A stretch of DNA of 64,000 bases, from the NCBI RefSeq assembly GCF_016859285.1, contig NC_053407.1, positions 18,328,632 to 18,392,631 of the forward strand. The letters are read 5' to 3'. Each line of letters begins with the position of its first letter. Positions within the stretch are counted from its first letter, which is position 1. This stretch comes from Xiphias gladius (taxonomy: Eukaryota > Chordata > Actinopteri > Istiophoriformes > Xiphiidae). Below are positions 37,501 to 50,325 of this stretch, one piece after another. The notes under the pieces were generated by a model. That model was given only the letters and a program-made list of their open reading frames with translations, searched no databases and was not told the DNA's origin. A program made the translations under genes and the position numbers.

Positions 37501-39650
37501 TGATGCTTTCAGTCATGGTAAAAAAGCATTTGGTAGAAAGCACTTCGGAAAATACATCTACCTCCCTTTCGTCTCTCTTTTGAAACATTTAAGCCAAAAA
37601 TACTGCATGATCTTGTGTAGTTTATTAGATGATGATGATGATAATGTGAGGAGAATGAAGGAGACTCCGCTGACACCGTCTTGATTGCATATAAAGGTAT
37701 ATTACAAAGAAGTACAGCGTCAAGTCAAGCACCCGCAGGTCTGCTTGTGAGAGGGTGTGAAGCCAATGAACCACTCTGAAAAATCAGCCTTGTCCACCGA
37801 CTTTTAAATAAGCACAGTTGTTTTCCTGAAAAACGTCACTAACATATGGCTTTAATTCCAAAGCATTATCTGGCTTATCAGACTGCCGGGCACCCCCCGA
37901 GGACCTTTGACCAAGGGCCTCTGACCTAAGGCCTCTGACCTACATATGTAACCATACACCTCACTTGTCTACTCGAACAAAATAAGAGTGAATGTTTGCT
38001 GGAATACGACTGCTACTAGTACCTAATACCTCACAGAGTGTGAGGCATCCGTACCGCAGCTGACAGTTTCATGTAACGTGTCTCGGCAGTAAAGCCAGTC
38101 TTTCAAAACTGCCTTGTGGGAAAAGACTTTCCACTGCTCACATAATTAACCCCATAGGCACCACGGCAGCCACTACTGACTCAAATAAGAAAATGTTGTT
38201 CACAGTAAACGTGATGTCTCGGTAAACACATGCATTTAATAATTGTCTTTTTTAAATTTCATAATGACCAGTTTGCTGAAGTAGACCTACGGTAATGTTG
38301 CTTTGAGGACAGTGAACATTCGTTTTCTCTGCCGATGAAACCTAATCTCATAATGTAATACAAAGCCACGTTTTTTGACCTTCATTTTGAGAGGCATTTT
38401 GCTATTGAGAAAAAAAAACAAAAAACCAACGGTTGAAAATTTAATTTGATTGAAAACAGTGTTTTTAATCCAAACTCCTTTCACCTTTTACCTTTGATAC
38501 TGACAATATTTATCCCAGTCTGTTGTCAAAGACACAGAGGCAATGTAAGCTTGTCAGTGCTAACAGCCCTGGAATTACAATCACCTTTTTTAAGCACTTA
38601 CAATATTTGAACCTCAACTAAGTTGCTATTTTGCCATTTTGTATTTTGTATTTCTAATTTGAAAAAACACAATAATATGCCCAGTAAAACCACCACTGTA
38701 TTATTTTTTTACCTGCATTAATCCCAAAATAAACAGCAATAAACAGAAGCTTCCTCCTAGGAAGCCAGGTGGAGCACATCATTAATCAGGATTATCAAAC
38801 TGTGTGTCCATTCAACCTCACTCTTTTCACGGAGTTGGAAGTTCAGTAAAGAAAGAGACAAAGAGGAAATGTGCAGTAAGCATTTGTCAGTGTTGGGGGG
38901 TGACAGACGATGCAGACACGGTTCAGCGTGGACGACCACAAGTATAGACAAAACAAATGTCAATGCGCGAACTGCGTTTTTCAGCTTATCCACATCAGCC
39001 AAATGACATGTCACCAATGAAATGCTGCTTTGTGACCAGAAATATACCAACACACATTTTAGTGTAATTTTGGGATAAATACGTCACTGCAGAAAAGGGG
39101 GAGGGGCTTAAGTGACAAATTCAGCTGATTTTGAATTCTTTGAGTTTGAATTCCCTCTCCAATAAGCCATCAATAATGTCCCTATGAGTGCATAATGAAT
39201 AGATGATACATTTAAAAAACAGCATCAAACTGTTTAAAATTTGGCTCCAGTAACTGCTGGTGATGGCTAAAAAAGGTCCTGCAGATACTGTCTGATTATG
39301 CCACGGAGGTTGTACTTGGGTTGGGCCATACTAGGAATTTCATGAGGGCATCAAAGTCCCAATACAAATCGTAAAAGTTTGTGTTGTCCTTCCCTAACAG
39401 GTGCAACAAAACTTTTGAAAGAGTCAGAGTGATGCCAATTATTGACAGTCTGTATACACCCACACAATCCCATGAAGAGGAAAGGTAAACGTGACAGCAA
39501 GCATGTGAGTTTACCATGAGTGTGTGAGGCCTTGGAGGTTTGGACACAAAGTAATTTTGAAGACAAGTCATCATGTTTATGTTTATTTTTCACTGGTAAT
39601 CTGGTGCCAGCTGACTGTACAATGCGACGTGACGTTCATGTTTTCTGAAA

Positions 39651-42600
39651 TTAATCATCTGGTATCTGCAGATACTGTTTGACAACACTGACAATAGTCG
39701 AGACCTCTGCCATGGCGCCTTTACCTGCAACAAAGTGAAGAATTCATGATTCCACAAGCACATTCAGCAGGGAGGAATAAATGATCAGTCGGTGGCAGGC
39801 AATGATTCAAATGATCATGCAAGCCCTTGTGCATGTTCTCCACACTCACAAACACACCTAAATAAATATATTCTCTCCACATCCACAGGATTCTAAGTGT
39901 TTTGAACTCACCAGTGAATCATTGAGACAAACCACTGTCAGAAAGCTGACTCATTTGGTTATACTGATAATGCAACTTTAACACTTGCTGTTGCAACTGC
40001 TTCAAAGTCAAATATTTCCAGAATAGAGAATATATTAGGCTATGGCTTTGAGATTAGTATTTTAAATTTAAATTTAAACTTTTCTCATTATTACATTCTC
40101 TTTAAAACTTTATTTGAATGCTGTTCTGTATGATTTTGTTTAGAAGAATACTCTTTTTGCTACATTTGCAGTGGTTTGTGCATCTAAAAAAAGTCGTCAC
40201 TAAAGTAATGTACCAAGGTCCCTCGAAAAAAAACAACTGATTTAGCAAAAGAATGCATCATTACACATACAGCAATATCAATCAACGTCTTGCACTAGAT
40301 CATACTGAGTATTATGGTCTGAACGCACTACTGATCAGAAATATACTTAGCCATGCTAATGGTTGACATGCCATTGACATGTATCTGGCCTTCTATGTCA
40401 GGGATTATTTGAAGACAGAATCCTTGGTAGGTCTAAAAAGTGCAGTGAGCAGGTGGATATGCCCTCCCCTTCCCACACTGCCGACATTTTGCTGTTTCCT
40501 TTAATTCATGCAGTCTCCTGCTCAGTAGTGAAGTTTGCTCTAAAACTGGGGACATATACCCAGGAAGTGCTCTTTGTTAATACAGAAAGAAGAGTAAGCC
40601 TTGCTTTTGCTCATTTCACCACTCTCTGCAGTTGAGGAGTTTAAGTCTTTATTGGAACACTGCGGTGCTCGAATACTAGTGCTGGTACTTTGCTATGTGA
40701 AATGGTGATAGTCAGGCCCCACTACTTCCCCTTATCGAGTCTGAGGCTGCGTTGGTCTTTAGGGCATTTCCTTTAGTTCTGTGAAGTAAAGACATAGTTC
40801 AGTAGGGTCAGCTGCACTGTTTACCCTCTAAAAGGTACCCTTCTGCCTCACAACTTCCCCTTCCTCTCCTTCTCTGGGGGATCCTGAGTTGTTTCCAACG
40901 GCCAAATCCTGCCAATCTGTTCTGGGCCTGCCCTATGGTCTCCTCCCACTAGAATATGCCTGGAATATCTCCACAGAAAAGTCCTCTGGCCCAGATGCAC
41001 AGGTGAGAACATGGTGCCTGGGCCTGCCAAAGTCCAAAACAATGTGGGGACCACTACTGTGTGGTTCCACCACCCACAATGATGGCCATAAGGATTGGGT
41101 GCAATGCCTGCCGAGTACCAGGTGAAGGCGGAGGCCTTGGCCTACTGAGTCTGGGTTATGGAAACAGGGGAGTATATATCTTGTGATGCACACACTTGTA
41201 TGTAGCAGACCTTGAAGGAGACCTGAAAAGAGTTTTGGAATAAGCAGGGCAGACATTCAAAAACTTTCTTGTAGCATTTCTCTTGATATTGGAGCCACTT
41301 AAGAGTGCCCTAGACTGTATCTGTAACCACACCCAACAAAAATGTCATAATGTACTGACTCACCCTGGAGCACACTTCTACATCACTGCAGCAAGGTGAG
41401 AAGTTAAACCACAGGAGGAGGAGGATTTTTTGTTGCTCTTTAAAGCAACAGTGCGCTTACACATATGTAAACTTGCATCTGAAGCCTGTGTTTCGTACAT
41501 TGATTGCTGCTATTCTAAAATAACCCATTTTGTGCAAAAATGGATATTTATCATGTTGCTATACAACTTTTGCCTATGTCATATTGCCTGTTTTACCAAT
41601 TTACTCGCCTTAAGACAATTGATCTCATATAATTTACCCTGTACCGCTACACACTACTTGTCCACTCACTTTCAGCACCATTTCATGTACAGTATTTAGT
41701 TCATTTTCTGATCGATTTACATTTACAACTACTGCCAGAATTATTCATATAAGGTAAGAATTAGTTCTTACATAACCCACATACTTCAAAACCTTTAAGG
41801 TAATAATAAAATCCAAATTGTCACAGACTATAATGCAGATACAATCTATATAATGGAAATGTGAGTAATTAATGTATTCTAATTGTTATGGTCAAACCAA
41901 CAAGTAAATATTGGTAGATATTTCATATATTAAGTTTTTCCTGGAATTAAAACCCACCTTCATCTCCACACACTAGCTTCTTAGCAATGCAGGGGATTTC
42001 TGCATAGCCAAACTCTTTCAGCCTGGATACCTGATGGGCTGTAATGGGATGCTGCCACATAGCTGTATTCATTGCAGGACAGAAGAGGAGAGGTCGGCTG
42101 GTATCCCAGGCTCTTACCACACACGTCTGTCATAACAAATAGATATCAACTTGGAAATAATTTCAGAGAAATCATGTAATAAATTATTATTTGCCATACA
42201 AATGTCTAGGTAATTAGATAAAAATTTAATTTTCTCACTAGCAGATTGTCACAAATGCCATTAGCAATCTTTCCAAGAGTATTGGCATCTAAGGGGGCGA
42301 TGACAAGTAGGTCTGCCCAACGCCTTAGCTCAATGTGTAGCACAGGGTCAGATCTCTGCGTCCACATCTAGAACAGAGACATACTGTTAGGCACACAAGC
42401 AACAAGACGCTTACTTCTTCACTTCTTTTCTGGAATGCATGATACTTTAGACCAGGGTTTCTCAATGTTTCCTGACCCTTGACCATGTTTTTATGTTTCA
42501 AAATGCACATGAGGTCAGCAGCTGGAAAGCTGTCAATTGTCTACTTGATGACTCATGCTACGCTTAAATTCACTCAATGTGATTTAAAGTGTGGCATTAG

Positions 42601-44747
42601 TTTATGTTTTAATTTCAAGAGCATGAAGCAATCTTTGAAAGGTTTGTATGAAAATTATGATATACTGCACATCTGTTCAATTCAATATTTAATTAAAAAT
42701 AGAAATGATTAAAATATAAATTTAAGAAATCTTTCACAATCGTCTGAGAAGACTCTCAGTTAACAATGGCTTACTAGAAAATTTGATAAAATCATTGTTA
42801 CCTCCCACTCATCCTTGTCACTGTAGATTTTTACTGAAACCTCTGCAGGATTGTAGAAGTGCTTGGCATGCTCTGTAGTGACCACTCTTACATCCACCTA
42901 AACCATAAAACAAGACAGTGACATTCACAGGGATTAGAAGCATTTTTTAGTTTTACTACAGTGCTGATGAGTTGGAAAACTAAAAAGAGCGTTCCAAATG
43001 GCAAGTAACTGATCTTTGTCTTAGAGACCATTTTACTGGTCTTACACTTTAACATATTTAAGCAATTTTAACAGACTTGTGTGGTTAGATGTGCGCAATA
43101 ACACTGGGCATCTAATTTTGACTGCAATAATATTTTTTTTTTACTGGAGTATGAGTTTCTTGACTACCAAGCCACAGTTTGAAAAGCTCTCACTCTCTCT
43201 CATCCTGGATTTTCCTTGCAAATGTTAAGGATGATTACAGAGCTATATCTCTCAGATTAGTTGTTGCCAGGAAAGATATCCCACTTTTCTCCCCTCACAA
43301 AAATAAAAGGCTGTCATTTAATTAGTTTTAAAGTAAACAGTGGCTATAGATGTTGAAAAACACTGGTGAATGGTCTACTGTAGTAATACGATCAATAATT
43401 ACAGTGATTGATTGGTTCATATTATATACCCCTGCTCCCTGAAGCATCATTTTAATCCAAATGAGGCTGTGAAGTAGTAAAGGGTTTCATTTTCACTCAG
43501 ATGGAACACATATTGTTAGTTGGACATGTTGGTCAGAACAAATATATCTGCGTACAGCGTGAGGCCTTAGCTATTACAGTTCAAAGGAATATAAAAGAAT
43601 GTATTTGTATTCCTCTTTTATGACAAATGCATTGGTGCGTGTCATACTTTATCTCCCGTTCTGATACTTAATGTTTTCACTTCTCTGTTTAGTTTCCCCA
43701 CTAACAGTTTCATTAATATGCAGTTTTTGCTAATTCTGGTCTGCTGAGTATACCGGAAACACAGTTCTGTTAGTTTAATTCCACTGCACTTAATGAGGCT
43801 TTAAATTAAAAAGACTATATCTAAGAGTAAAAAAACAGTACTGTAGCTGAAAAAAGAACTACAATAGCAAGATTGTGCTGCTGTGGTTTTATCGTTGCCT
43901 AACAGCTGCAACATCTCCATCTTGTGGTTAAGGTGAGCCCATGAGGGTTCTGCCAGACAGAGAAACAATAATGTTTAGAGCTGCATGGGCACACAAAGAA
44001 CTGTGCAAAGGTTTTAGGCAATAAAATTAAAGTGGCGATGCTTTCAAAAATAATGCCAGGAATATCTTTTATTTATCAATTAACTTCATACAAACAGTAA
44101 AAAGAAAAGACCTAATCAAATCAGTATTTGGTGTGACCCTCCTTTGACTTTAAATCAGCACCAGTTCTCTCAGGTACATTTGCCACCGTTTTTCAAGGTA
44201 CTTGACAGGTAAGTTGGTCCAAGCATCTTGGACAACATGCCACAGTTCTTCTGGGGATTGAGTGAGTCTCAGTCTCTTCTGTTTCTTCATTTAATCCCAG
44301 ACTGACTCCATGATGTTGAGATCAGGGCTCTGTTGGGGCCAGACCATCTGTTGCAGGACTCCTTGTTGTTCTTGTTGTTGAAGATGGTTCTTTACATCTC
44401 TGGCTGTATGTTTGGGGTCGTTGTAGTGCTGCAGACCGAATTTGGGACCGATCAGACGCCTCCCTGACAGATAAGAATCTTAACATCTAAAGAGCCTAAA
44501 ACTTCTGCACAGTACCATACTTGGTGTATAGGTAACAGACACGGACAGAAGAAATGGTAACTGAAAACAGGATTTGAATTAAAAGAAATACGAAGCAGCT
44601 CACCCCAGGGAGCTGAAGAAGCTGGGAGACCAAAAGAGGTAGTTTCAAGGCTGCAACGCTTCCAGTTACGCCAACAAGAACACGAAATGCCCCGCAGGAT
44701 TTCACCAAATCGGTTTTTAAACAAGAAACATGGTTCTCTGTCTGCAT
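39651..44747 (-). CDS. PPCDC: Phosphopantothenoylcysteine decarboxylase (5 exons, complete)
   Basis: Exons in gene order: 44604-44747, 42802-42897, 42239-42367, 41958-42126, 39651-39724. The sum is 612 nt, 203 residues, against 204 in human, with all phases matching. The protein starts [10 protein letters not shown], then [15 protein letters not shown] (flavin-binding loop of the HFCD flavoprotein fold), [43 protein letters not shown] (substrate-recognition motif) and KKLVCGDEG (flexible flap with the conserved cysteine). It ends [10 protein letters not shown]...IPDD. The enzyme uses FMN to decarboxylate phosphopantothenoylcysteine to phosphopantetheine in cytosolic coenzyme A synthesis. Intron 1 holds a Tc1 remnant and intron 4 a LINE relic. 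Its start faces HACD3 across a short shared promoter. No frame breaks were found. Confidence 0.96.
40868..41160. mobile_element. LINE relic (L2/Maui-like)
   Basis: Text such as 'ctgttctgggcctgccc' and 'tatggtctcctcccac' followed by 'gggtgcaatgcctgccg' resembles a very common fish non-LTR retrotransposon. I recognise it by pattern only. It is short, diverged, has no open reading frame, and lies in PPCDC intron 4. Confidence 0.42.
43999..44516. mobile_element. Internally deleted Tc1/mariner element in PPCDC intron 1
   Basis: The left end 'aactgtgcaaaggttttagg' and the right end 'cctaaaacttctgcacagt' are inverted copies, so about 515 bp between them is one element. The minus strand encodes the transposase C-terminal part: [29 protein letters not shown], then stops. 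The N-terminal two-thirds are missing, making it a non-autonomous deletion derivative of a common fish Tc1-like transposon. It is a different family from the copy in ARIH1 intron 1. Confidence 0.8.
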
Positions 44748-45113
44748 ATTAGCACATCTACCAGACGTGGTCGTCAGGCTGGATGTGCCGTGCTCCCCTA
44801 AACCGCCTCCACTTCACTACTTCCGTAAATATTCACAGCTGGCCAATCAGAGGAGACCACAACCAACGGCGCGACGGCGAGCACGTCGCTAGGTTGACGG
44901 CTGGTGAGCGCGCGCGTTGACAGAACATTCTGGGTATCTGCTGAAGACTTCCAGGTCAGTCAGCTAGCTAGCATGAAACGAAGGAAGTCCATTCAATGTC
45001 CGCCCGAAACACAGCTCTTTAACAAGGCTCTTTAAAAAACAAAGCAAAACAAAGCAAAACAAAGCAAAACAAAACGAAACGAACAAAAACCCAACAACAA
45101 CAACAACGCAACA
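44748..45113. promoter_or_regulatory. Bidirectional promoter of PPCDC and HACD3
   Basis: Only 366 bp separate the two start codons. The middle is CpG-rich (44860-44935, with 'gcgcgcgcg'-like text and 'cgacggcgagcacgtcg') and has an inverted CCAAT-type 'ggccaatcag' near 44842. A (CAAAA)n/(CAA)n tract at 45036-45108 forms the end of the HACD3 leader. Shared use is inferred from spacing. Confidence 0.7.
45034..45108 (+). repeat. (CAAAA)n and (CAA)n tract in the HACD3 5' UTR
   Basis: Repeated 'caaaacaaag' units pass into 'caacaacaacaac', ending six bases before the HACD3 ATG at 45114. The tract has almost no T and very few G, so the RNA would be unstructured. Confidence 0.85.
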
Positions 45114-48100
45114 ATGACCCTAACACCTCTCGTTTACTGGGCTCAACGCCATGAAGTCATTTACCTGCGAGTGGAGCTGACAGACGCTCAGGTGAGCTAA
45201 CCAAAGTGTACAGAGCAGGACCCGCTGTGGTAACACAAACTGTCTGCACTCACTTTTCATCAGGGACTTTCTTTCGGGCAGCACTTTTAAACCGGTTACA
45301 GCACCATTTTATGCCTCTAAGGGTAAATATTAAGCAATGCAAATGAAGGCGGCATGTTCTTGTAAATGCCATACCGCTGGGTAGCTGTACAATTTGCATT
45401 TTGGATGATAAATAGGTGATAGTTGAACAAAGCCATCTATTAAGGCCTGCCATTATCTAGCAGCCGTGGTCCCACCAAACCTGTTCAGTGATTCCCTGAG
45501 TTAGTGGCGAGTAACATGGTTTTAAGATAATGTGCGTGTGTACTGTCAGTCACGCAAGTGGGGGTAGTGACAGGCATTGCTTAACCCAAAGATGTCAGTT
45601 CGTGCCAAAGTCCAGGCTGCAATGAGGACCACTGTAGGAGCCTAAATGCCGTTTATGGATGTTTGACTAATTAACCTGCATCATTTAAAGTTTATACTTA
45701 AAACAGAGTAATGGACATGGTTCATTTAGAAGGAACTGGGAAGAGTATTTACAGTATTTACAAGTTGATGTATTTACAGTTCATATCTACAGTAATGCAA
45801 TTAGTTAACTGTTTGATTCCTTGCCCTGTGAATGTGTGTGGATAATTGAAAGTGTATAAAATCTAATTTATATTACATTTGTAACATTTGGGAATAGGTG
45901 ACTATGATCAAGGCTTCCTAGTGATTGCGCATCAGTAGTTGCTTTTTGATACTCTGGGGAGAAGTGAGGTGGGGTTGTAATCTGTGGGCAGTCAGGCAAG
46001 TGGAGATTGGAGCCATGCAGTGTTTTTGTCTTGTTTAGAGCGTCAAGCTAAGGATTCATTAACTGGAAACCTACAACTACGCTCACTCCTGTCTAAATTT
46101 AGGCATTATAGTCATATAGTTTTTTTTTTTTTTTTTTATGGCACCATACATTGCTGTGCTGTTTATTATACAGCATACAGTGACATGAACAAGAGCTGAT
46201 TCAGGGTGGAGACTGAAACAGCTCACTTGACAGTGACTCAGTTTCTTCAAGCAAGGAAATTATTCTGGCTGGTAATTAAATGACACTATTTTTGTTGGAT
46301 AATAGATTGTTATTGTAACCTTAGCTTAATTGTTTTTTAGGTCTAACTCATTAGTCTTTTGAATGTTTCATTATTGTCTCTGTTCCGCGGTATAGCGCGC
46401 AGTACATAATATCATGCTTGAATTCTCACTCTGTAGCAGGAAGGAAGTTCATCATCCTTCTGTTTCTTTTTTGCAGAATATTGTCGTCCATGTACATGAA
46501 AACGTCCTTCAGTTTAGAGGTGACATATTATTCATGTTCATTTGACTATGTACTTTTTTTTTTTTTTTAAATGTGTGATTTGTGACACTGTATATTGTAT
46601 TTTGTGTGTAGCCCAGGGCCATGGTGCAAAAGGACAAAATGAATATGAGTTCAAATTGGAGTTTCTTTCACCAGTAAAGCCAGAGGTATGTACCCAGTTA
46701 AAAAATTGGTTGTAGATATCTACTGTTTTTCCTTACTTATGATATCTAGTTTTGCTGAATGTGTTCATGAAAGGAATCTGTGTGCCCAGGTGAGCCACAA
46801 GTCAACACAGCGGCAAGTAAATATCACAGTGCGGAAAGAGCAGCGTGGCTGGTGGGAAAGGCTAACCGCAAAGGAGCGTAAACCTGTCTTCCTGGCACCT
46901 GACTTTGACCGCTGGCTGGACGAGTCAGACGCTGAGATGGAGATCCGTGAAAAGGTGAGATTAAAGTTGTGCCTTTAACTCAGTGGGAAATTTTCACAAA
47001 CAACCATGTGCATTTGACAGCTTTTTTCTTATTGAATAGCATACTCATACGTAAAATACTGCAAAGTGTCAATATCTGAACTAAGATTGTAGAAATTGAT
47101 ACGATAGGCAAAGACTTAAAATTTGTACAAACCTGTTTTATTTTTTTACTATGAAAAGGAGGAGAAAAGGAACCGGCTGAAGGCTTCAAGGCATAAAGAG
47201 GAAGGTGAATGGAAAATCTTGACAATAGGAAATGTCTGTTTTAATTGGTGTTTTCTAATTGTGCTGCAAATTAAAATTATTATTACTGAACAGTAGAAAA
47301 ATTGAAACTCACAAATTTCTTAATGCATGCCTGTTTATCTGAAGTCAAACAATTCAGTTTCTAGATTGTGTCGAAGTTTTTTTTTTTTTAATTGATTTTT
47401 TTCAGTTGTGGCTTTAGACTTTTGTCATATCTTTGTTCAAGCAAGTTCTTCTTCTTTGAAATGTTTCAGGGTTTGTCAGCCTGAAAACAGGATTTTTGTT
47501 TGTATACAACCTGGTGCAGTTCCTCGGTTTTTCCTGGATTTTTGTCAACATGACTGTGCGCCTCTTCATCTTTGGCGAGGGTTAGAAACTTTACCTCTAC
47601 TGTAGCTTAAAATCTGTTTTTCCCTCACTGATCAGTTAATTCACCAAAATCTGGTCAAACCTATCATTTATAACACTGCCCTCATTTCAGATTCTCTCTA
47701 CGACACATTTCACACTATATCGGATGTGATGTTCTTCTGCCAGATCCTGGCAGCAGTGGAGGTCCTCAACGCTGCTTTTGGTGTAGTCAGAACAGCTGTT
47801 GTTCCAACTCTTATACAGGTATGGGATGTTCCTTTGCCAGATTTACAGCTTCATGGGGTCACAGGTGTAGGGACAAGACATTCCTAGTATAAGTTCTTAT
47901 TTATTATTAAGTGCTTTTGTTGCTTTTGTTCTTTTACTAGGTGGTTGGAAGGAATTTTATCCTCTTCATCATTTTTGGTAGTTTGGAGGAAATGCATCAC
48001 CAGCCAGTTGTGTTCTTCGTTTTCTATCTGTGGAGCGCCATCGAGATTTTTAGGTAAATATGCATCTGCTTTGTCATCGTTCATGATTAACAGTCATGTA

Positions 48101-49303
48101 AATGGACTCTTCTGTATACAACCAATATTCTTTAAATCACACCAGAAATTCTCCAAATGGACAAACTTCGGCTACTGAATTGTGGACTTCCTTTTTATGT
48201 CATTTAGTTGTCAGTAAGATTTAGAGGTTTAAACAATACTGTAATTATATGAAATTTTTCTACTTTTAACTTGTATCAACTGTTGACACAAGCAGAATAT
48301 TGTCAGTAAAACGGTATTATGTAAATCCACTGCAGCAGCATCACATCAAAAGTAACCACTGACTCAGCTTTAGCAACTGAAGTTTGAGATTCAATTTCAA
48401 TTCAGTTTTATTTATATAGTGCCAAAATATAAAACAAGTTATCCCAGGGCACTTTTCATATAGAGCAGGTCTAGACCCGTAACTCTTTATTTATTTCTAG
48501 GTTGAGGTTTACCAAGCAGCAGATGGGTGCAGCAGTTTTTTAAGCATCAGCATACCAGCAGGTCATTTGGGCTACATTGCTGTAAGGATGGATTGATATT
48601 AATGCAACTTTGTGTTAGTTGATGAGCGACTCATCACGACTTGTGTTTCCTGCCTAAAACTAACACTAAGTTCCAATTTCAGGTATCCATTTTACATGCT
48701 GGGCTGTTTTAATACAGAGTGGAAAACCCTCACGTGGCTGCGGTACACAATCTGGATACCACTGTACCCATTAGGTGTTTTAGCTGAAGGTGAGCGTCTT
48801 CACTTCTCTTTGAATTAATTACAATTCTCCACATACAAATACTAAAATTTATCTCATCTCCCACTCTCATGTAGCTGTTGCTGTTATACAATCCATTCCC
48901 ATCTTTTACGAGACCAAACTCTTCAGCATTCCTCTGCCGAAAGCCTTTGGCACCTTTATCAGCTTCTCTTACATCCTGCACGTTTATCTTGTTCTCATGT
49001 TTCTGGGTAAGTCTTTAGATAAAAAATTAATCATATGCAGTCACGACTGGAAGTATTTGGACAGTTACACATTTTTTTGTTCTTCAGGCGCTGAGCTTCA
49101 GTACATTCAATTTGAAATAAAACAATGGATACTATATTAAAGTGCAGCTCTCTCAAATCTCTCAACAAATATTATGTTCTAGTGTCAGCATTTTTGTTCT
49201 GATATCAACCTTTTGTCCCCCCCCAGGACTTTGTATCAACTTTCATCATCTCTATAAGCAGAGGAAGAGGCGTTTCCGTACCAAAAAGAGGAAGGCAATT
49301 TGA
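45114..49303 (+). CDS. HACD3: Very-long-chain (3R)-3-hydroxyacyl-CoA dehydratase 3 (11 exons, complete)
   Basis: Exons: 45114-45191, 46477-46519, 46612-46685, 46790-46954, 47159-47204, 47470-47580, 47691-47818, 47941-48053, 48683-48789, 48875-49006, 49227-49303. Total 1074 nt, 357 residues (human 362), all phases consistent. The N-terminal third is a CS/p23-like domain (VYWAQRHEVIYLRVEL ... RQVNITV ... DFDRWLDESDAEME). A short charged linker and the multi-pass PTPLA/HACD membrane domain follow (GFSWIFVNMTVRL, LWSAIEIFRYPFYML). The segment WLRYTIWIPLYPLG ... AEA holds the Tyr and Glu of the dehydratase active site. The C-terminus is lysine/arginine-rich (KRRFRTKKRKAI), fitting ER retention. 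The enzyme performs the third step of very-long-chain fatty acid elongation in the ER. An AATAAA at 50038-50043 gives a 3' UTR of about 750 nt. Confidence 0.96.
48395..48490. repeat. Short teleost interspersed repeat in HACD3 intron 8
   Basis: 'cagttttatttatatagtgcc' (first 20 bases diagnostic) followed by 'gggcacttttcatatagagc' matches a common fish repeat. A second copy lies at about 57700-57900. Confidence 0.6.
49034..49170. mobile_element. Solo inverted end of a Tc1 transposon in HACD3 intron 10
   Basis: The stretch 'ggaagtatttggacagttac' and following bases match the outer inverted repeat of the long-TIR Tc1 family also present in ARIH1 intron 1. No transposase is present. Confidence 0.6.
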
Positions 49304-50325
49304 AATTCAGCACAAACAACAATCCACAAACACCTTCGCTGCCTGCTTATTTCTGTAGAATGTTTTCTTTTTGAAATGATCCTCACAAACCATGGTCCAG
49401 TCAAATCAGTAATGTTATGAAGAAGATATTTTCTTTTCCATAGCCCATTTGCGCTCACTAAAATTATTTCCTTTATGATCAACATGAGTATCCTAAAGAT
49501 GATGCAATATTTCACTGTATTGACAGGCTCACTTACTGGTGATTGATTTCTCTTATATGAATTTTATAGATTAGTGGAGATCTGTAGCAGGACATAGACC
49601 TTGACATCCTGTATGATACTGTGTTTCTGTAATTTTTTTTTTCTCAATGCAGTGTTAATTTTGGTTGAATATGTTGCAACAAGCACTGATCAGGAAACCC
49701 TGCTGATGTCTTTTGATATACAGCAATTGGTGTATAAATGAAGAAAGCAACAACCTTGCCAACAAATACTGTATTTGCTATCATTCCAGATTTCTGAACC
49801 GTTCCACACACCTCAGGGAAAATTATACTATTGACTGCTTAAATACAGAGTACGTTTTGTCCCTCATGCTCACTGATAACCTGCTATGAAAGATTTTTAT
49901 TTGTATCCCTTCCTCCCTCTGCTGTTTTAGTATTTTAACAGTCATCAAAATTTTTTAAGCAAAAAGTAATTTCCCTGGTTTCCTGTAAATGTGGCAGATA
50001 TGTAATGTAATGTTATGTTATGTAATGTGGCGCACTGAATAAAAATGAAAATTAAATCTGGTCAATTTGTCAAAAAGATCCGACAAAGTAACATGTAAAA
50101 ACACAAACAAAAAAAAATTTACATTTTACAAATACCTCATGATATACGTTTGTCACAGAGGAGTTTGAGTCATCCATCACCAATCATTTCTGCAAACACA
50201 TACTTGAAGCAGCCCCTTGGATGAATTCTTTAAACGTCCAGCATACACCAAGTGCTGTCTCCCCATTGGTCCACACAGGCTGATGCTGCGAGATCTTAGT
50301 CCATTTTTACTCATTCAGATGTGGC
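49304..50325. other. 3' UTRs of convergent HACD3 and INTS14
   Basis: HACD3 (plus) and INTS14 (minus) converge here with about 1 kb between stop codons. The HACD3 poly(A) signal AATAAA is at 50038-50043. I could not pick an INTS14 signal with confidence. No other gene is seen. Confidence 0.6.

Larger units (their letters stand above)
31781..39650. other. About 7.9 kb intergenic DNA without recognisable genes
   Basis: I found no exon on either strand. It contains A/T-rich runs near 33137-33170, a short GAT repeat at 37629-37642, an inverted repeat at 35104-35125 and two LTR-like segments listed separately. A GC-richer block at about 36520-36680 could be regulatory, but nothing in the sequence alone proves this. 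Confidence 0.45.

Noticed and set aside
40848-41256. Reading frames of up to 107 codons on both strands
   Set aside because: They fall in a LINE-like relic within PPCDC intron 4 and give no recognisable protein.
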